From NCBI GenBank assembly GCA_905221605.1, contig CAJNDS010000857.1, positions 879,817 through 890,460 of the forward strand: a stretch of 10,644 nucleotides of DNA, read 5' to 3'. This stretch comes from Symbiodinium natans. Lineage: Eukaryota; Sar; Dinophyceae; Suessiales; Symbiodiniaceae. The notes under the pieces are model-generated. The model did no database searches. It saw only the letters and a program-made list of their open reading frames with translations, and was not told the origin of the DNA. Made by a program: the position numbers and the translations under genes. Shown one piece after another: positions 1 through 6,118 of this stretch. The stretch's first letter is position 1. Every line of letters starts with the position of its first letter.

Positions 1-2
1 CA

Positions 3-80
3 GAGCGTTCCGCCAGGGACGAGGCCCTCGACATGAACACGCTGAACACGCCAGAGCTGCAAGAATCGCAGTTGCACAGA
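3..80 (+). CDS. Candidate coiled-coil exon at left edge
   Basis: Frame 3 reads ERSARDEALDMNTLNTPELQ and a few more residues, hydrophilic and helix-prone like the following islands. A GTATAT donor lies at 81, exactly on a codon boundary. The exon begins upstream of the window. The next helical island (from about 100) is in a different frame and only about 20 nt away. No acceptor between them gives a consistent phase, so a one-base frameshift near 91-97 may separate two halves of one exon. Boundaries are tentative. Confidence 0.42.
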
Positions 81-232
81 GTATATAGAGTTGCATGTTG
101 AAAGCTTCGAGGCGCTGTCGCAGCAGGCGGCCGGTTTCCAGGAGCTGCTGCAGCAGGAGCCAAGAGCAGAGAAGAGAGAAGAGACGAAGGACAGTGGAGG
201 GAACGATGGAAACAAGAGGAGCCAGAGAGCCT

Positions 233-277
<45 letters not shown>

Positions 278-322
278 TCTTTTTCTTACTCTGTTTTCGT
301 CGTTTTTTTCGTGGTTTTTTAT

Positions 323-386
<64 letters not shown>

Positions 387-3300
387 TCTCGAGGAGCGCG
401 CCTCTCGCTCGGAGGCCCAGGAGGAGGCGCGCTCGGAGCGCTCCAAGGCCCTCCTCCGCGTGGCGGCCCTGGAGGCCCAGCTGGCGCAGGCGCCCCGACG
501 CCCCGGCGCCCCCCCCCCCCCCAAAAGCAACTAAGCAGAACAAAAAGTAGCAACAAAAAGTAGCAACAGAAGAAGCCCTCTCTCCGTGTGGTTTTCATGG
601 GCGGCTTTGCTCTCCTCATACTTCCTTGCACCGCAGCTTGCGGTGTGCAGGTGGGGGACGCCGTCGAAGCCAAGTTCCTTTCCTTGAGAGAACTGGTGAG
701 CGGCGAGAAGGCCGCACGAAATGCCGCGGCCCGAGCTGGCCCGAGTGTCCAAAAACCTTAGAAGCTCACAATATCTCACAATCGTCTGCTGAGCCCGAGT
801 CGAGCTTCTTTTCAGGGCGACATCGCCAAACTTGGGCAAGACCTGGCGGACCTGAACGTGACCATCCGCAGTGAGAAGGCGGGTGGGACTCGGTGAGGTG
901 CCAGAATGCGCCCCGCTCCGACTTCCGACCTCCGCTCTCTCTCTTTTGTTTTTGTGCAGGATGCGGCGGAGAGGAGGTGAGGTTGTCATCATGCAGATCA
1001 GCACGCGTAGGGACCTGTAGGGGTCCAGAGCAATACCGAGACGGAACCTTTGTCACAGGCTGACAGCTTTCAAGGACACTCGTGACAAGGACACGGGAGC
1101 TGCAAGTGCACCAGAATGAAGCCTCCTTGCCCTTCGTGGTGCTGCAGGACATCGAGGAAAAGCTACGAGCCCATAGGCATGCTTTGGAGACCTCGCTTGA
1201 TCGCAGGATCGCAGAAGTGAAGGACTGGATGGACTGGCAAACTGACAAAGCTTTGTTGTGTGAGACTATAGTATGAGGCCATGTGTGGAAAGAGCTCTTC
1301 ATGACAGCTTTGGAGGAGTCCATCGATCAGGGCCTCACGCTGGCGAAGCAGGCGCGGGACTCCCTCCAGTTCGCCATGGACCGGGAGCGCGAGTCCCGGA
1401 AAGCCTGGGGCTGAGCGGGGGCTGGAGAAACGGGATCGAAAAAGCCAGAAAAGCATTTTAGCTCCTTCTCCCTCCCTTCCTTCTTGATGTTGCAACAGCA
1501 GAGAGCTCCCTGAAGTCGACACGAGTCCCAAATGGCCTCTCCACGGCCCTGCAGGCCTCAGTAGCCGCCCCGATGTTGCCCCGATCGATATTAGCGCCCC
1601 TTTGGGGAGTCCGAGAGTCCGAGTCAGCTGAGTCAGCTGAGTCAGCTGAGGCCCAGGGCGACACTCAGGTTGCCAACTTGGAGGCCTTGTGGCCTTTGCC
1701 TTTGCCTTTGTTGCCTCTCCTGACTTTGCCTCTCCCCTTCTTCCTGTCGGCTTCTCCTTCTGCTTCGCAATCCGCTCAGCACGTAGCAGCGCTGCGTTGT
1801 TAGTCAAGGCTGCTCGGGTAACTCTGCGTAGCGCTCGCAGAAGGGATGCTGCAAACAAACGGCAGGTCCTTCAAGAACAAAGGACTGCAAGGATGGAAAG
1901 GAGGGAAAGGGGGGAAAGGAAAGGGAAAGGAAAGGGAGGACGGCAGGGCCCCGGACAAAAACCCCATGGACACCTTTTGTGCTTTTCCTCCGGCGGGAGG
2001 GCCCCACGGGGAAAGCCGAGTTGGCGGGCGCTTCGCGGGAGTATACTATGTATGTTGTTTTATGTTGGTTTTTCTTTGTTTGGCGGAGTCAGGCAGAGGC
2101 AGGCCGAGGCAGGCCTCCTGTGTGTTGGCACCTTCGGTGGGCGCGTGATCTGGCCTGAATCTGTTTTGTGCCTTTCTTCTTTCAGTCGGAGGGGCCCGTG
2201 CGGGGAAACTACGGCCTTTGCTGTGCATGTTTGGCGGGCGGGCCCAGCAGGTTAGGAAGCTGCACTGATGTCTATTTTTCTCTTCTTCTGCTAAGAGCTT
2301 TGAGCTGCGCTGGCTGAGCTTTGCACTATTCCGAATCGTTTTTCCATGTTGTCAATCTGAATCCTGGGCTATGGTGGACCTCCCCTTTGACAAACTGGGT
2401 TGCCTGGCCGCTGTAGATGGATTTAGAGGGAATCCTTGGTTTTCCGGGCCCCCCGGCGGGTATCGGAGTTTCGAGCTTTGGGCTGCAGACTTGAGAAGTG
2501 AAGGCCAGCCTGCCAAACGTCAACCAACGTCAGTTCTTAAACTCTAATCAGGCTGCTTGAGGTTTCAGGAGGCTTTGGGCTGCAGCTTTGAAGGCCGGAG
2601 GTTTTATGTGTCAGATCTTGCTAGTGGGGGGGGGGGAAGGGGAAGGGACGTTTATTTTGGAAGTCAATTCCGGGCTAGTTCATTATTCACCTTCAACAAG
2701 ATTCCGCACAGTTACGAACCACTTTTTCTTGTTGACTTTGGGCGGCATGGGTCCCGTGGGAGGAGCTGTGGCATTTTTGGGTGTTTTTGGGCGGGCCGCC
2801 CCTCCTGGTGAGGAAGTTATTCTTGTTGTCAAGCAGTCCCTGCTCACTTCACAAGACCTTGGAATCCAAATTAGGAGGTCCTTGCTATGACAATTGCCAA
2901 ACCAAAGCCAAACCATAACTTTAAAGCTACGCGGGGGTACCCTTTCCAACAATTGGGAGGATTTGAAAGGGGGGTGCCTGTTCTCACAACCTATACACCT
3001 TCGGCCCGAGGCCTTGTGCGTTTGAAGCCTGTCGGCAGACATGCACGGAGCCAAAGGATATGCCGAAATGCGGTGCCGAATGGGCTGTTTTATTTGACAC
3101 GTTTGGAGCCTACGAACTTAGGCAAAAACACTACTCTACGAACTTGGAGCCTGCGAACGGATTTATATGCTGTAATGTCGAGCCTTGTGAACTCCGACCC
3201 TGTAGGGTTTGATCTTTTTGGAGATTTTATCACCGGATTTTGTTTTGTTTTGGATCCTTATTTGAACCTTTTAATCCCTCACCAGTGTGGGTGGACGGCG

Positions 3301-4994
3301 AGCAGGTAGCGCACGGTCAAGGCAGGGAAGTGGATGGGCAAAGCATCGTCTGCACCTTGGCCAGGCACGCTTGGAGCCAATGCTGTCGCGCCTTGGTCAA
3401 GCAGAACGCCAAACCGAGGCCCTCAGCAAGATCTGTTTAGTAAAGCGTTTGACAAGGTTGCTTAGTCCAGCAGAGCTGAGACAATTTTGGAGGGAAGTCC
3501 AGAAAGCCAAGAATCATCGCCAGAAACCAGATTTGAAGAAAGATGGGCGGTGAAGGAACACGCCCATGGGAAGCCGCTTCTTTTTCTCTTTATGGTGCAA
3601 CCCTCGCTCTTTTGGAGCGCGGGGAGGCCCTGGCGTCGAAAGCTGAGAGGACCTTCCAGGCGCCCGCTGACTCTGGTGCCCCTCTGGCCTCTGGCCTGCC
3701 CGCTTCTCTCTCTCTGTGCCGTGTTCTCTGCTCTCTCCCTCTCTCCCTCTCTCCCTCGCTCCCTCTCTCTCTCCCTCTCCCACGTCAGCTTCAGAGGAGC
3801 ACCAGAGGCTTCACGCCATGGTCGAGGAGCTCGTCGATTGTTTCTTGCATAGGGAGCGGTGTGTGAGTTTCGCGATCTCTGGAGAGAGAAGGAGCGAGTC
3901 GAGGGCGAACGCCGAGAGCTGCACGCTTGGAGGGCAGCTCGTCTGCAGTCTGCTGCCTTCGCTGCAGTCTTCTGCCCTCGCCTTCGGCCTTCGCCTTCGG
4001 CTACTCAGCCTTCGCAGTGCTTGAAACCCGGTCAACAAACCTTGGCTCACAGTGACAGGCGGAGCTGGATGTGCTGAAGAAGAAGAGTGCAGAGGCGGTC
4101 ACTTGTGTGGGAGCTGCAAAAAAGCGGGCGCTGCAATCGCCTCTTCGTTTTTTGGGCGGTCCGCTCACAGGCCGAGCAGTTTCACAACGAGGTGAAGAAG
4201 ATCAAGGTGCATCAGCACGCATCTCTTTTGTGCGGTGGAACATGCTGTCTGTAAGTGGTGCACCCCTGTGTTTTGTTGTTGCGCTCGATCCTCCGACCTA
4301 TTGAGACCCTGCATTTGCTTTGCATGCTTTTGGGGGGCCGAGAGGATGCTCTGGAGCAGCTTCCCCGCGACGTGGGTGGCCTGATCACCAGCCTGCAGGG
4401 GAGGCACCTGAGAGAGAGCACAGGGAGGATCACCTACACAGAGATGTGTTTTGGCAACTGCGCGCTGAGAGAAAAAACCACTGAAAATCACACGCAGAGA
4501 GAGACCCCCATTCTGATTCTGAGCCCCATCCGTGTCGAGAACACGGGGAGAGGTGCGGGGGCCTCGAGGCCGAGCTGCGCCAGGAGATTGCTGTGGGTCC
4601 TTTTGTTAGGGGGGGGGGGGGGGGGGAGAAGGCGGAGAGGAGCACGAGGGGCTCGAAGAGCTGATTTCTTTGTTTTAAGAAAGGCGGAGCCCCCCGCCCC
4701 CCCCGCTGTGATTATTCGGGGTTTGCACTGCCTTGTGCTAGCATTCTCTTGCGCTGCATCGCATTCTTCCCCCCCAGAAAAGCTTCTCTTTTGGAAAGCA
4801 TAGCCCCTCCCAGTCCTTTTGTTGAAAGATCAAAGCAGATTGGCAGGCGATCCCCCCTTTGACCCTTCCCCCTCCCTCAGCGCCATCGAGGGTCACTCGG
4901 GCGGAGGAAGTGCACGCAGCTGGTGTGGCCCGGCGCGAAGCCCACGAGCGGGCCTTGCGCATGGAGGAGGCCTCAAAACGACTCGAGGCCCGAA
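3..4994 (+). CDS. Intron-rich gene for a coiled-coil protein (partial, gene-level entry)
   Basis: This is a set of short coding islands on one strand that all encode charged, leucine-spaced, proline-poor helices typical of coiled coils. No enzymatic motif, signal peptide or membrane segment is visible, so a structural role (cytoskeletal or scaffold) is an inference only. The best part is the exon chain from 651 to about 1454, where codon phase is preserved over four introns with GTGAGC, GTGAGA, GTGAGG and GTGAGA donors. The 5' end lies outside the window and the 3' end is unresolved: the last supported exon here ends at 4994 in front of a GTGAGC donor. Exons range from 17 to about 185 nt. Several frame disturbances (near 94, at 1407-1410, around 3863) suggest decay, sequence error or unrecognised tiny introns. 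A striated-fibre-like or kinesin/myosin-tail-like protein is possible, but nothing diagnostic is present. Confidence 0.55.
100..159 (+). CDS. Candidate coiled-coil exon (ESFEALSQQ...)
   Basis: The sequence encodes ESFEALSQQAAGFQELLQQE, a clear amphipathic helix with leucine/phenylalanine spacing and many Gln/Glu. The frame stays open into a long CT repeat that is very unlikely to be coding, so the exon should end somewhere between about 159 and 230. No obvious GT donor on a codon boundary is visible, and a GC or GA donor cannot be excluded. Confidence 0.45.
234..383 (+). repeat. Interrupted (CT)n microsatellite inside an intron
   Basis: Nearly pure CT runs at 234-274 and 323-383 flank a T-rich stretch (about 275-322). 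Together they form a long polypyrimidine tract just before the acceptor at 392-393 (CTCGAG followed by GAG). The tract translates into serine/leucine alternation in one strand and Glu/Arg in the other; both are artefacts of the repeat. Confidence 0.9.
394..489 (+). CDS. Coiled-coil exon (ERASRSEAQEEARS...)
   Basis: This exon encodes 32 codons of strongly charged helix, beginning ERASRSEAQEEARSERSK and ending in a leucine-alanine patch (LEAQLAQ). It starts after a CT-rich tract and a CGAG acceptor. I end it at 489 because a GC dinucleotide (GCGCCC) follows CAG there, and because this leaves phase 0, which matches the next exon at 651. That GC donor has a poor consensus and is inferred. A run of 14 C (509-522) lies just inside the following intron. 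Confidence 0.5.
651..695 (+). CDS. Coiled-coil exon (VGDAVEAKFLSLREL)
   Basis: This 45-nt exon encodes VGDAVEAKFLSLREL. It is bounded by GTGTGCAG at the acceptor and GTGAGC at the donor (696), with phase 0 on both sides. The reading frame continues past the donor into helix-like sequence (GEKAARNAAARA), so a longer exon using a later donor is an alternative. The 695 end is preferred because it preserves phase with the exon at 816. Confidence 0.58.
816..870 (+). CDS. Coiled-coil exon (GDIAKLGQDLADLNVTIR)
   Basis: This 55-nt exon is preceded by CTTCTTTTCAG, a textbook acceptor with pyrimidine tract, and followed by GTGAGA at 871. It encodes GDIAKLGQDLADLNVTIR plus one base, with I/L/L/L/I in heptad-like spacing. 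It ends in phase 1 and joins in frame to the 17-nt exon at 960. A later GTGGGA donor (883) is a weaker option. Confidence 0.6.
960..976 (+). CDS. 17-nt micro-exon in coiled-coil gene
   Basis: CTCTCTCTTTTGTTTTTGTGCAG precedes this 17-nt segment in two parts of one long pyrimidine-rich tract, and GTGAGG follows at 977. With the previous exon it makes exactly 24 codons (55 + 17 = 72 nt), so phase 0 is restored for the exon at 1148. It adds roughly RCGGEE. Both splice sites are strong and the phase is consistent, but the small size makes the call less certain. Confidence 0.5.
1148..1259 (+). CDS. Coiled-coil exon (DIEEKLRAHRHALETS...)
   Basis: This exon starts after GGTGCTGCAG and encodes DIEEKLRAHRHALETSLDRR, then a segment with three tryptophan/methionine-rich positions (KDWMDWQTDK). 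It ends before GTGAGA at 1260 in phase 1. It is one of the clearest helices in the window. Without the donor the frame would run to a TGA at 1274. The next exon at 1308 rejoins in frame through a split serine codon. Confidence 0.65.
1308..1454 (+). CDS. Coiled-coil exon with a +1 frame break at a G run
   Basis: After GACAG at 1307 the frame reads (S)LEESIDQGLTLAKQ, then ARDSLQFAMDRERESRKAWG and a TGA at 1412. The same charged helix resumes immediately in another frame as ERGLEKRDRKSQKS (1413-1454). Dropping one G of the run at 1407-1410 would place both parts in one frame. The intron before it is only 48 nt, similar in size to the introns near 9700. Whether the extra G is real or a sequencing error cannot be told here. 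The 3' boundary is not defined. Confidence 0.55.
1501..1683 (+). CDS. Possible exon(s), frame uncertain
   Basis: An acceptor-like TGCAACAGCAG precedes this segment. One frame reads ESSLKSTRVPNGLSTALQ and later, after the 9-bp repeat, GDTQVANLEAL, which fits the helical protein. A second frame reads ELPEVDTSPKWPLHGP and stays open to the repeat. I cannot decide between them; there may be two small exons with an intron between, and the boundaries are unknown. Confidence 0.3.
1621..1650 (+). repeat. 9-bp tandem repeat (GAGTCAGCT, about 3.3 copies)
   Basis: Three perfect copies of GAGTCAGCT plus a partial copy are present, preceded by two short GAGTCC-type units. In the frame of the candidate exon it would encode repeated Ser-Ala-Glu. 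Confidence 0.9.
1841..1908 (+). CDS. Candidate coiled-coil exon (RDAANKRQVLQEQ...)
   Basis: Following GCGCTCGCAG the frame reads RDAANKRQVLQEQRTARM and then a run of Glu/Arg (ERRE) that merges into a purine-rich tract of AAAGG units (about 1896-1940). The helix composition matches the other exons. The 3' end is arbitrary, because no GT donor is present near the point where coding character is lost. Confidence 0.42.
1976..2817 (+). repeat. Three diverged copies of a GC-rich module
   Basis: The copies are at about 1976-2030, 2163-2258 and 2740-2817. Shared blocks are a TTTTGTGC-pyrimidine lead (first two copies), GGGCCC or GGGTCCCGTG followed by a GGGGAAA- or GGGAGGA-type block, and a TTGGCGGGCG or TTGGGCGGGCC core. 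The last two copies also share a GGTTAGGAAG/GGTGAGGAAG end. The copies differ by many substitutions and small gaps, so they are old. They carry no coding signal. Confidence 0.45.
2887..3309 (+). CDS. Uncharacterised 140-codon open frame
   Basis: An ATG-started open frame begins MTIAKPKPNHNFKATRG and ends LNLLIPHQCGWTASR before TAG. It shows no family I recognise and its composition (aromatic and aliphatic mixed with Asn/Thr) differs from the coiled-coil exons. It spans the short direct repeats near 3105-3195. An open frame of this length can arise by chance in a window of this size, so this is a weak call. Confidence 0.15.
   Translation: MTIAKPKPNHNFKATRGYPFQQLGGFERGVPVLTTYTPSARGLVRLKPVGRHARSQRICRNAVPNGLFYLTRLEPTNLGKNTTLRTWSLRTDLYAVMSSLVNSDPVGFDLFGDFITGFCFVLDPYLNLLIPHQCGWTASR
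3105..3195 (+). repeat. Short degenerate tandem repeat (GGAGCCTACGAACTT type)
   Basis: Related units start near 3105 (GGAGCCTACGAACTT), 3146 (GGAGCCTGCGAACGG) and 3180 (GAGCCTTGTGAACTCC), spaced 34-41 bp apart, with an additional ACGAACTTGG at 3138. Divergence is moderate. Confidence 0.5.
3365..3549 (+). CDS. Coiled-coil exon (ARLEPMLSRLGQAERQ...)
   Basis: This 185-nt exon starts after CCTTGGCCAG (AG followed by G) in phase 0 and ends before GTGAAG at 3550. It encodes ARLEPMLSRLGQAERQTEAL, then SPAELRQFWREVQKAK and a lysine-rich end (PDLKKDG). Leucine and arginine spacing fits the rest of the gene. An internal GTAAAG at 3440 could act as a donor and give a shorter 75-nt exon. Confidence 0.55.
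3602..3660 (+). CDS. Candidate coiled-coil exon (LERGEALASKAERTFQA)
   Basis: One frame reads LALLERGEALASKAERTFQA, a plausible helix lying between the exon ending at 3549 and the one starting near 3791. No acceptor with a matching phase was found, so the boundaries are approximate. A CT-rich tract (about 3700-3780) follows and would serve as the polypyrimidine tract of the next acceptor. Confidence 0.4.
3791..3862 (+). CDS. Coiled-coil exon (EEHQRLHAMVEELVDC...)
   Basis: A long CT-rich tract and CACGTCAG/CTTCAG precede the exon. It encodes (S)EEHQRLHAMVEELVDC and FLHRERC and stops on a codon boundary at a consensus GTGAGT donor (3863). Several nearby AGs (ending 3788, 3794, 3796) could be the acceptor; 3797 and 3791 are both in frame. 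Confidence 0.55.
3889..3940 (+). CDS. Coiled-coil exon (KERVEGERRELHAWRAA...)
   Basis: The sequence encodes KERVEGERRELHAWRAARL, a strongly charged helix in a frame different from the previous exon. A 26-nt intron (3863-3888, GTGAGT to GAGAG) would join the two in phase. Alternatively the two pieces are one exon broken by one extra GT in the run at 3860-3864, since this frame is open and helix-like back to 3868 (FRDLWRE). A GTCTGC at 3941 is a possible donor. Confidence 0.5.
4059..4106 (+). CDS. Small coiled-coil exon (AELDVLKKKSAEAVT)
   Basis: After CAGTGACAG the frame reads AELDVLKKKSAEAVTC in phase 0 and stops before GTGGGA at 4107; a GTCACT at 4098 is a second in-phase donor. Phase 0 at both ends agrees with the next exon at 4171. 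Confidence 0.5.
4171..4206 (+). CDS. Small coiled-coil exon (AEQFHNEVKKIK)
   Basis: CCGCTCACAG precedes and GTGCAT follows at 4207; a GTGAAG at 4192 would give a 21-nt version, also in phase 0. It encodes AEQFHNEVKKIK. The composition fits the neighbouring exons. Confidence 0.5.
4345..4430 (+). CDS. Coiled-coil exon (DALEQLPRDVGGLITS...)
   Basis: The frame reads DALEQLPRDVGGLITSLQGR and HLRES. It starts in phase 0 after CCGAGAG, which lacks a good pyrimidine tract. The frame stays open to about 4800 but loses helix character after roughly 4500 (proline/glycine-rich reading over GC-rich runs), so the end is approximate. GTGGGT at 4371 is a possible earlier donor. Confidence 0.4.
4554..4592 (+). 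CDS. Small coiled-coil exon (CGGLEAELRQEIA)
   Basis: CGGLEAELRQEIA is encoded directly before GTGGGT at 4593, on a codon boundary. The acceptor may be the AG ending at 4552 or the one ending at 4568. The poly-G tract begins 17 nt into the following intron. Confidence 0.4.
4609..4704 (+). repeat. Poly-G(18) followed by C-rich run: potential intronic hairpin
   Basis: Eighteen consecutive G occupy 4609-4626. About 60 nt downstream, near 4689-4704, is CCCCCCG followed by eight C. In RNA these could pair as a long G:C stem with one or two mismatches. The G run alone could form a quadruplex. Confidence 0.7.
4891..4994 (+). CDS. Coiled-coil exon (VTRAEEVHAAGVARRE...)
   Basis: Encodes VTRAEEVHAAGVARREAHER, then ALRMEEASKRLEAR, a textbook charged helix. 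A pyrimidine-rich tract (CCCTTCCCCCTCCCTCAG) lies just upstream, with acceptors possible at 4880 or 4890. The exon ends before the consensus donor GTGAGC at 4995 and leaves phase 1. No in-phase continuation is visible within the next several kilobases until the exons near 9569. Confidence 0.62.
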
Positions 4995-5633
4995 GTGAGC
5001 CAACGTATGAGAAAGTATTCGGGGGTCATCAGTTGAAAGCAGAAGTTCGCAGTCTTCTTGAAATTTGAAATTTCTTGAAGCAGAGTTTCAATGTGTGTAG
5101 AGATCTTTTCGCTTCGAAGAAGAGTTGTTGCGAGCTCTGCCAGGAACGATTGCAGCTGGAAGAGAATTTCACGACAAAGTTGCCTGGATGTAGCTGGTGT
5201 CGCCACACCAGCAGTTGCTCTCAGACTTGTTCATGCTTGCCACAGCCTAGTCATCTCCAGGACCTGCTCCTGTGCATGTCTGCCACTTATTCCTGCACCA
5301 TAAATCCTGTGACAAGAAACAGGGAATACCGAACATCAGTTGCATCCACCTCTGACATGTCATACACGGCTGTGGGGTTGATGGAGGGCTTGCAGTTCAG
5401 AGCGCATCAAGCCAGGTGCCTGCTTTCCTGCTTGTGCCTTTCGAGTGCTTTCTGCACATCGTCGATGAAAACCCGATTTTTGCTCTCGTCTTTCCCTCTT
5501 CGAGAATGGCGTCCAGCAACAGACCCGCTGAAACCACTGCTCTGGTCGCTTTGGCTAAGCGGCGCTCCAGCTTAAGGCTGTCCAAGCAGGACATGCCCAT
5601 CAGGACATGCCCATCCTTGAAAGTGCTGAGTCT
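4990..5633 (-). pseudogene. Broken protein-coding stretch on the minus strand
   Basis: Reading leftward from 5633, protein-like sequence runs in three successive pieces. The first (5633 to about 5495) contains STFKDGHVLMGMSCLDSLKL and ATRAVVSAGLLLDAILEEG. In a shifted frame follows ESKNRVFIDDVQKALERHKQ, a TGA at 5407-5409, then CKPSINPTAVYDMSEVDATD and SLFLVTGFMVQE before TAA at 5287-5289. The third frame (from about 5292) gives RHAQEQVLEMTRLWQ, a TGA at 5231-5233, then CREILFQLQSFLAELATTLL. Both TGAs could descend from CGA by C-to-T change. No family is recognised. The stretch lies antisense, just beyond a + strand donor (4995), so it may be an insertion in an intron. Small introns instead of decay cannot be excluded. 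Confidence 0.5.
5587..5615 (+). repeat. 14-bp tandem duplication
   Basis: CAGGACATGCCCAT occurs twice head to tail (5587-5600, 5601-5614). It falls inside the first piece of the minus-strand coding remnant. Because 14 is not a multiple of three, a recent duplication would itself shift the frame. Confidence 0.95.
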
Positions 5634-5859
5634 TCACCGCAGTCTCTCAAAATCTACCGAGCCAGACAGAGTCTAGCGACATGGGTACATGCAGCAAGGT
5701 TCTTGGTATCAACAGTGTCGCTTCTTCTCGGAACTGGCCCCTTCATTGTACTCACTTCGAAATCAACCAAACCAACGGCCTATTGAGTCTATCGGAGTTT
5801 CCATGCACGTCCGGGAAATCGGGTACTTTGACGAAACCATGCTCTTGATGAAAGCGTGT

Positions 5860-6116
5860 TCTTTTCCTTTATTTTTAATATATCTTAATGCATTTTAAAT
5901 TAATCCACGTGCATTGCGATTTGATTCGTCCATTTTTAAGTCTTCATTGTTCATATTATTGTCATTTTTTCATCATAATTTCCAACATTAATATCAATTT
6001 CAACAAAATCCACACTGTTGACTATCACTCAAAATGGTCACCAATCGTATGGTTTTCACTTTTCTGTCAGAATCAAATAGTTTGATTGATTTTGGATGTT
6101 GAAAAAATTTAATATT
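5860..6116. other. AT-rich island 1
   Basis: Composition shifts abruptly from mixed GC to strongly AT-rich (runs such as TTTAATATATCTTAATGC) and back. No open frame of note, terminal inverted repeats or tRNA-like fold was seen. A perfect 7-bp inverted repeat with a 3-nt loop (AATCAAATAGTTTGATT) lies at 6071-6087. It may be an inserted element, organelle-derived DNA or a relaxed spacer; none is proven. Confidence 0.6.
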
Positions 6117-6118
6117 GT

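Larger units (their letters stand above)
1946..3290. other. Stretch without a convincing exon
   Basis: This is a large intron or spacer in the region 1 gene. Apart from the GC-module repeats, a 13-bp direct repeat (CTTTGGGCTGCAG at 2476-2488 and 2573-2585), a G run near 2627-2637 and the isolated open frame at 2887-3309, I see nothing gene-like on either strand. Confidence 0.5.

Noticed and set aside
81-104. 24-nt intron starting GTATAT and ending AAAG
   Set aside because: The phase does not fit: the first exon ends on a codon boundary, while the second helix would need two bases carried over.
91-534. Continuous open frame through the CT repeat
   Set aside because: The middle translates a microsatellite into Ser-Leu alternation. 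Only the two ends look coding, so it is treated as two exons with an intron between.
1271-1294. 24-nt intron (GTATGA to AGAG) removing the TGA at 1274
   Set aside because: It is in phase, and the frame past the TGA (KELFMTALEES) is helix-like. However, the 1260-1307 intron has a better GTGAGA donor, a TGACAG acceptor and a size like the other short introns. It remains a weak alternative.
1689-2255. 188-codon open frame, one of the longest in the window
   Set aside because: Only about 22 codons near 1841-1908 resemble the coiled-coil protein. The rest reads through purine-rich and GC-rich repeats.
4500-4803. Continuation of the open frame from 4345
   Set aside because: It becomes Pro/Gly/Arg-rich over poly-G and poly-C tracts, and a better exon (4554-4592) lies there in another frame.
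3-4994. Assignment to SF-assemblin, kinesin or myosin tail families
   Set aside because: General coiled-coil character is present but no diagnostic motif or motor domain is visible. A name would be guesswork.
5075-5575. Long + strand open frame of 166 codons
   Set aside because: It is Ser/Cys/Leu-rich and lies opposite the minus-strand remnant, whose readings are much more protein-like. It is best explained as an antisense shadow.
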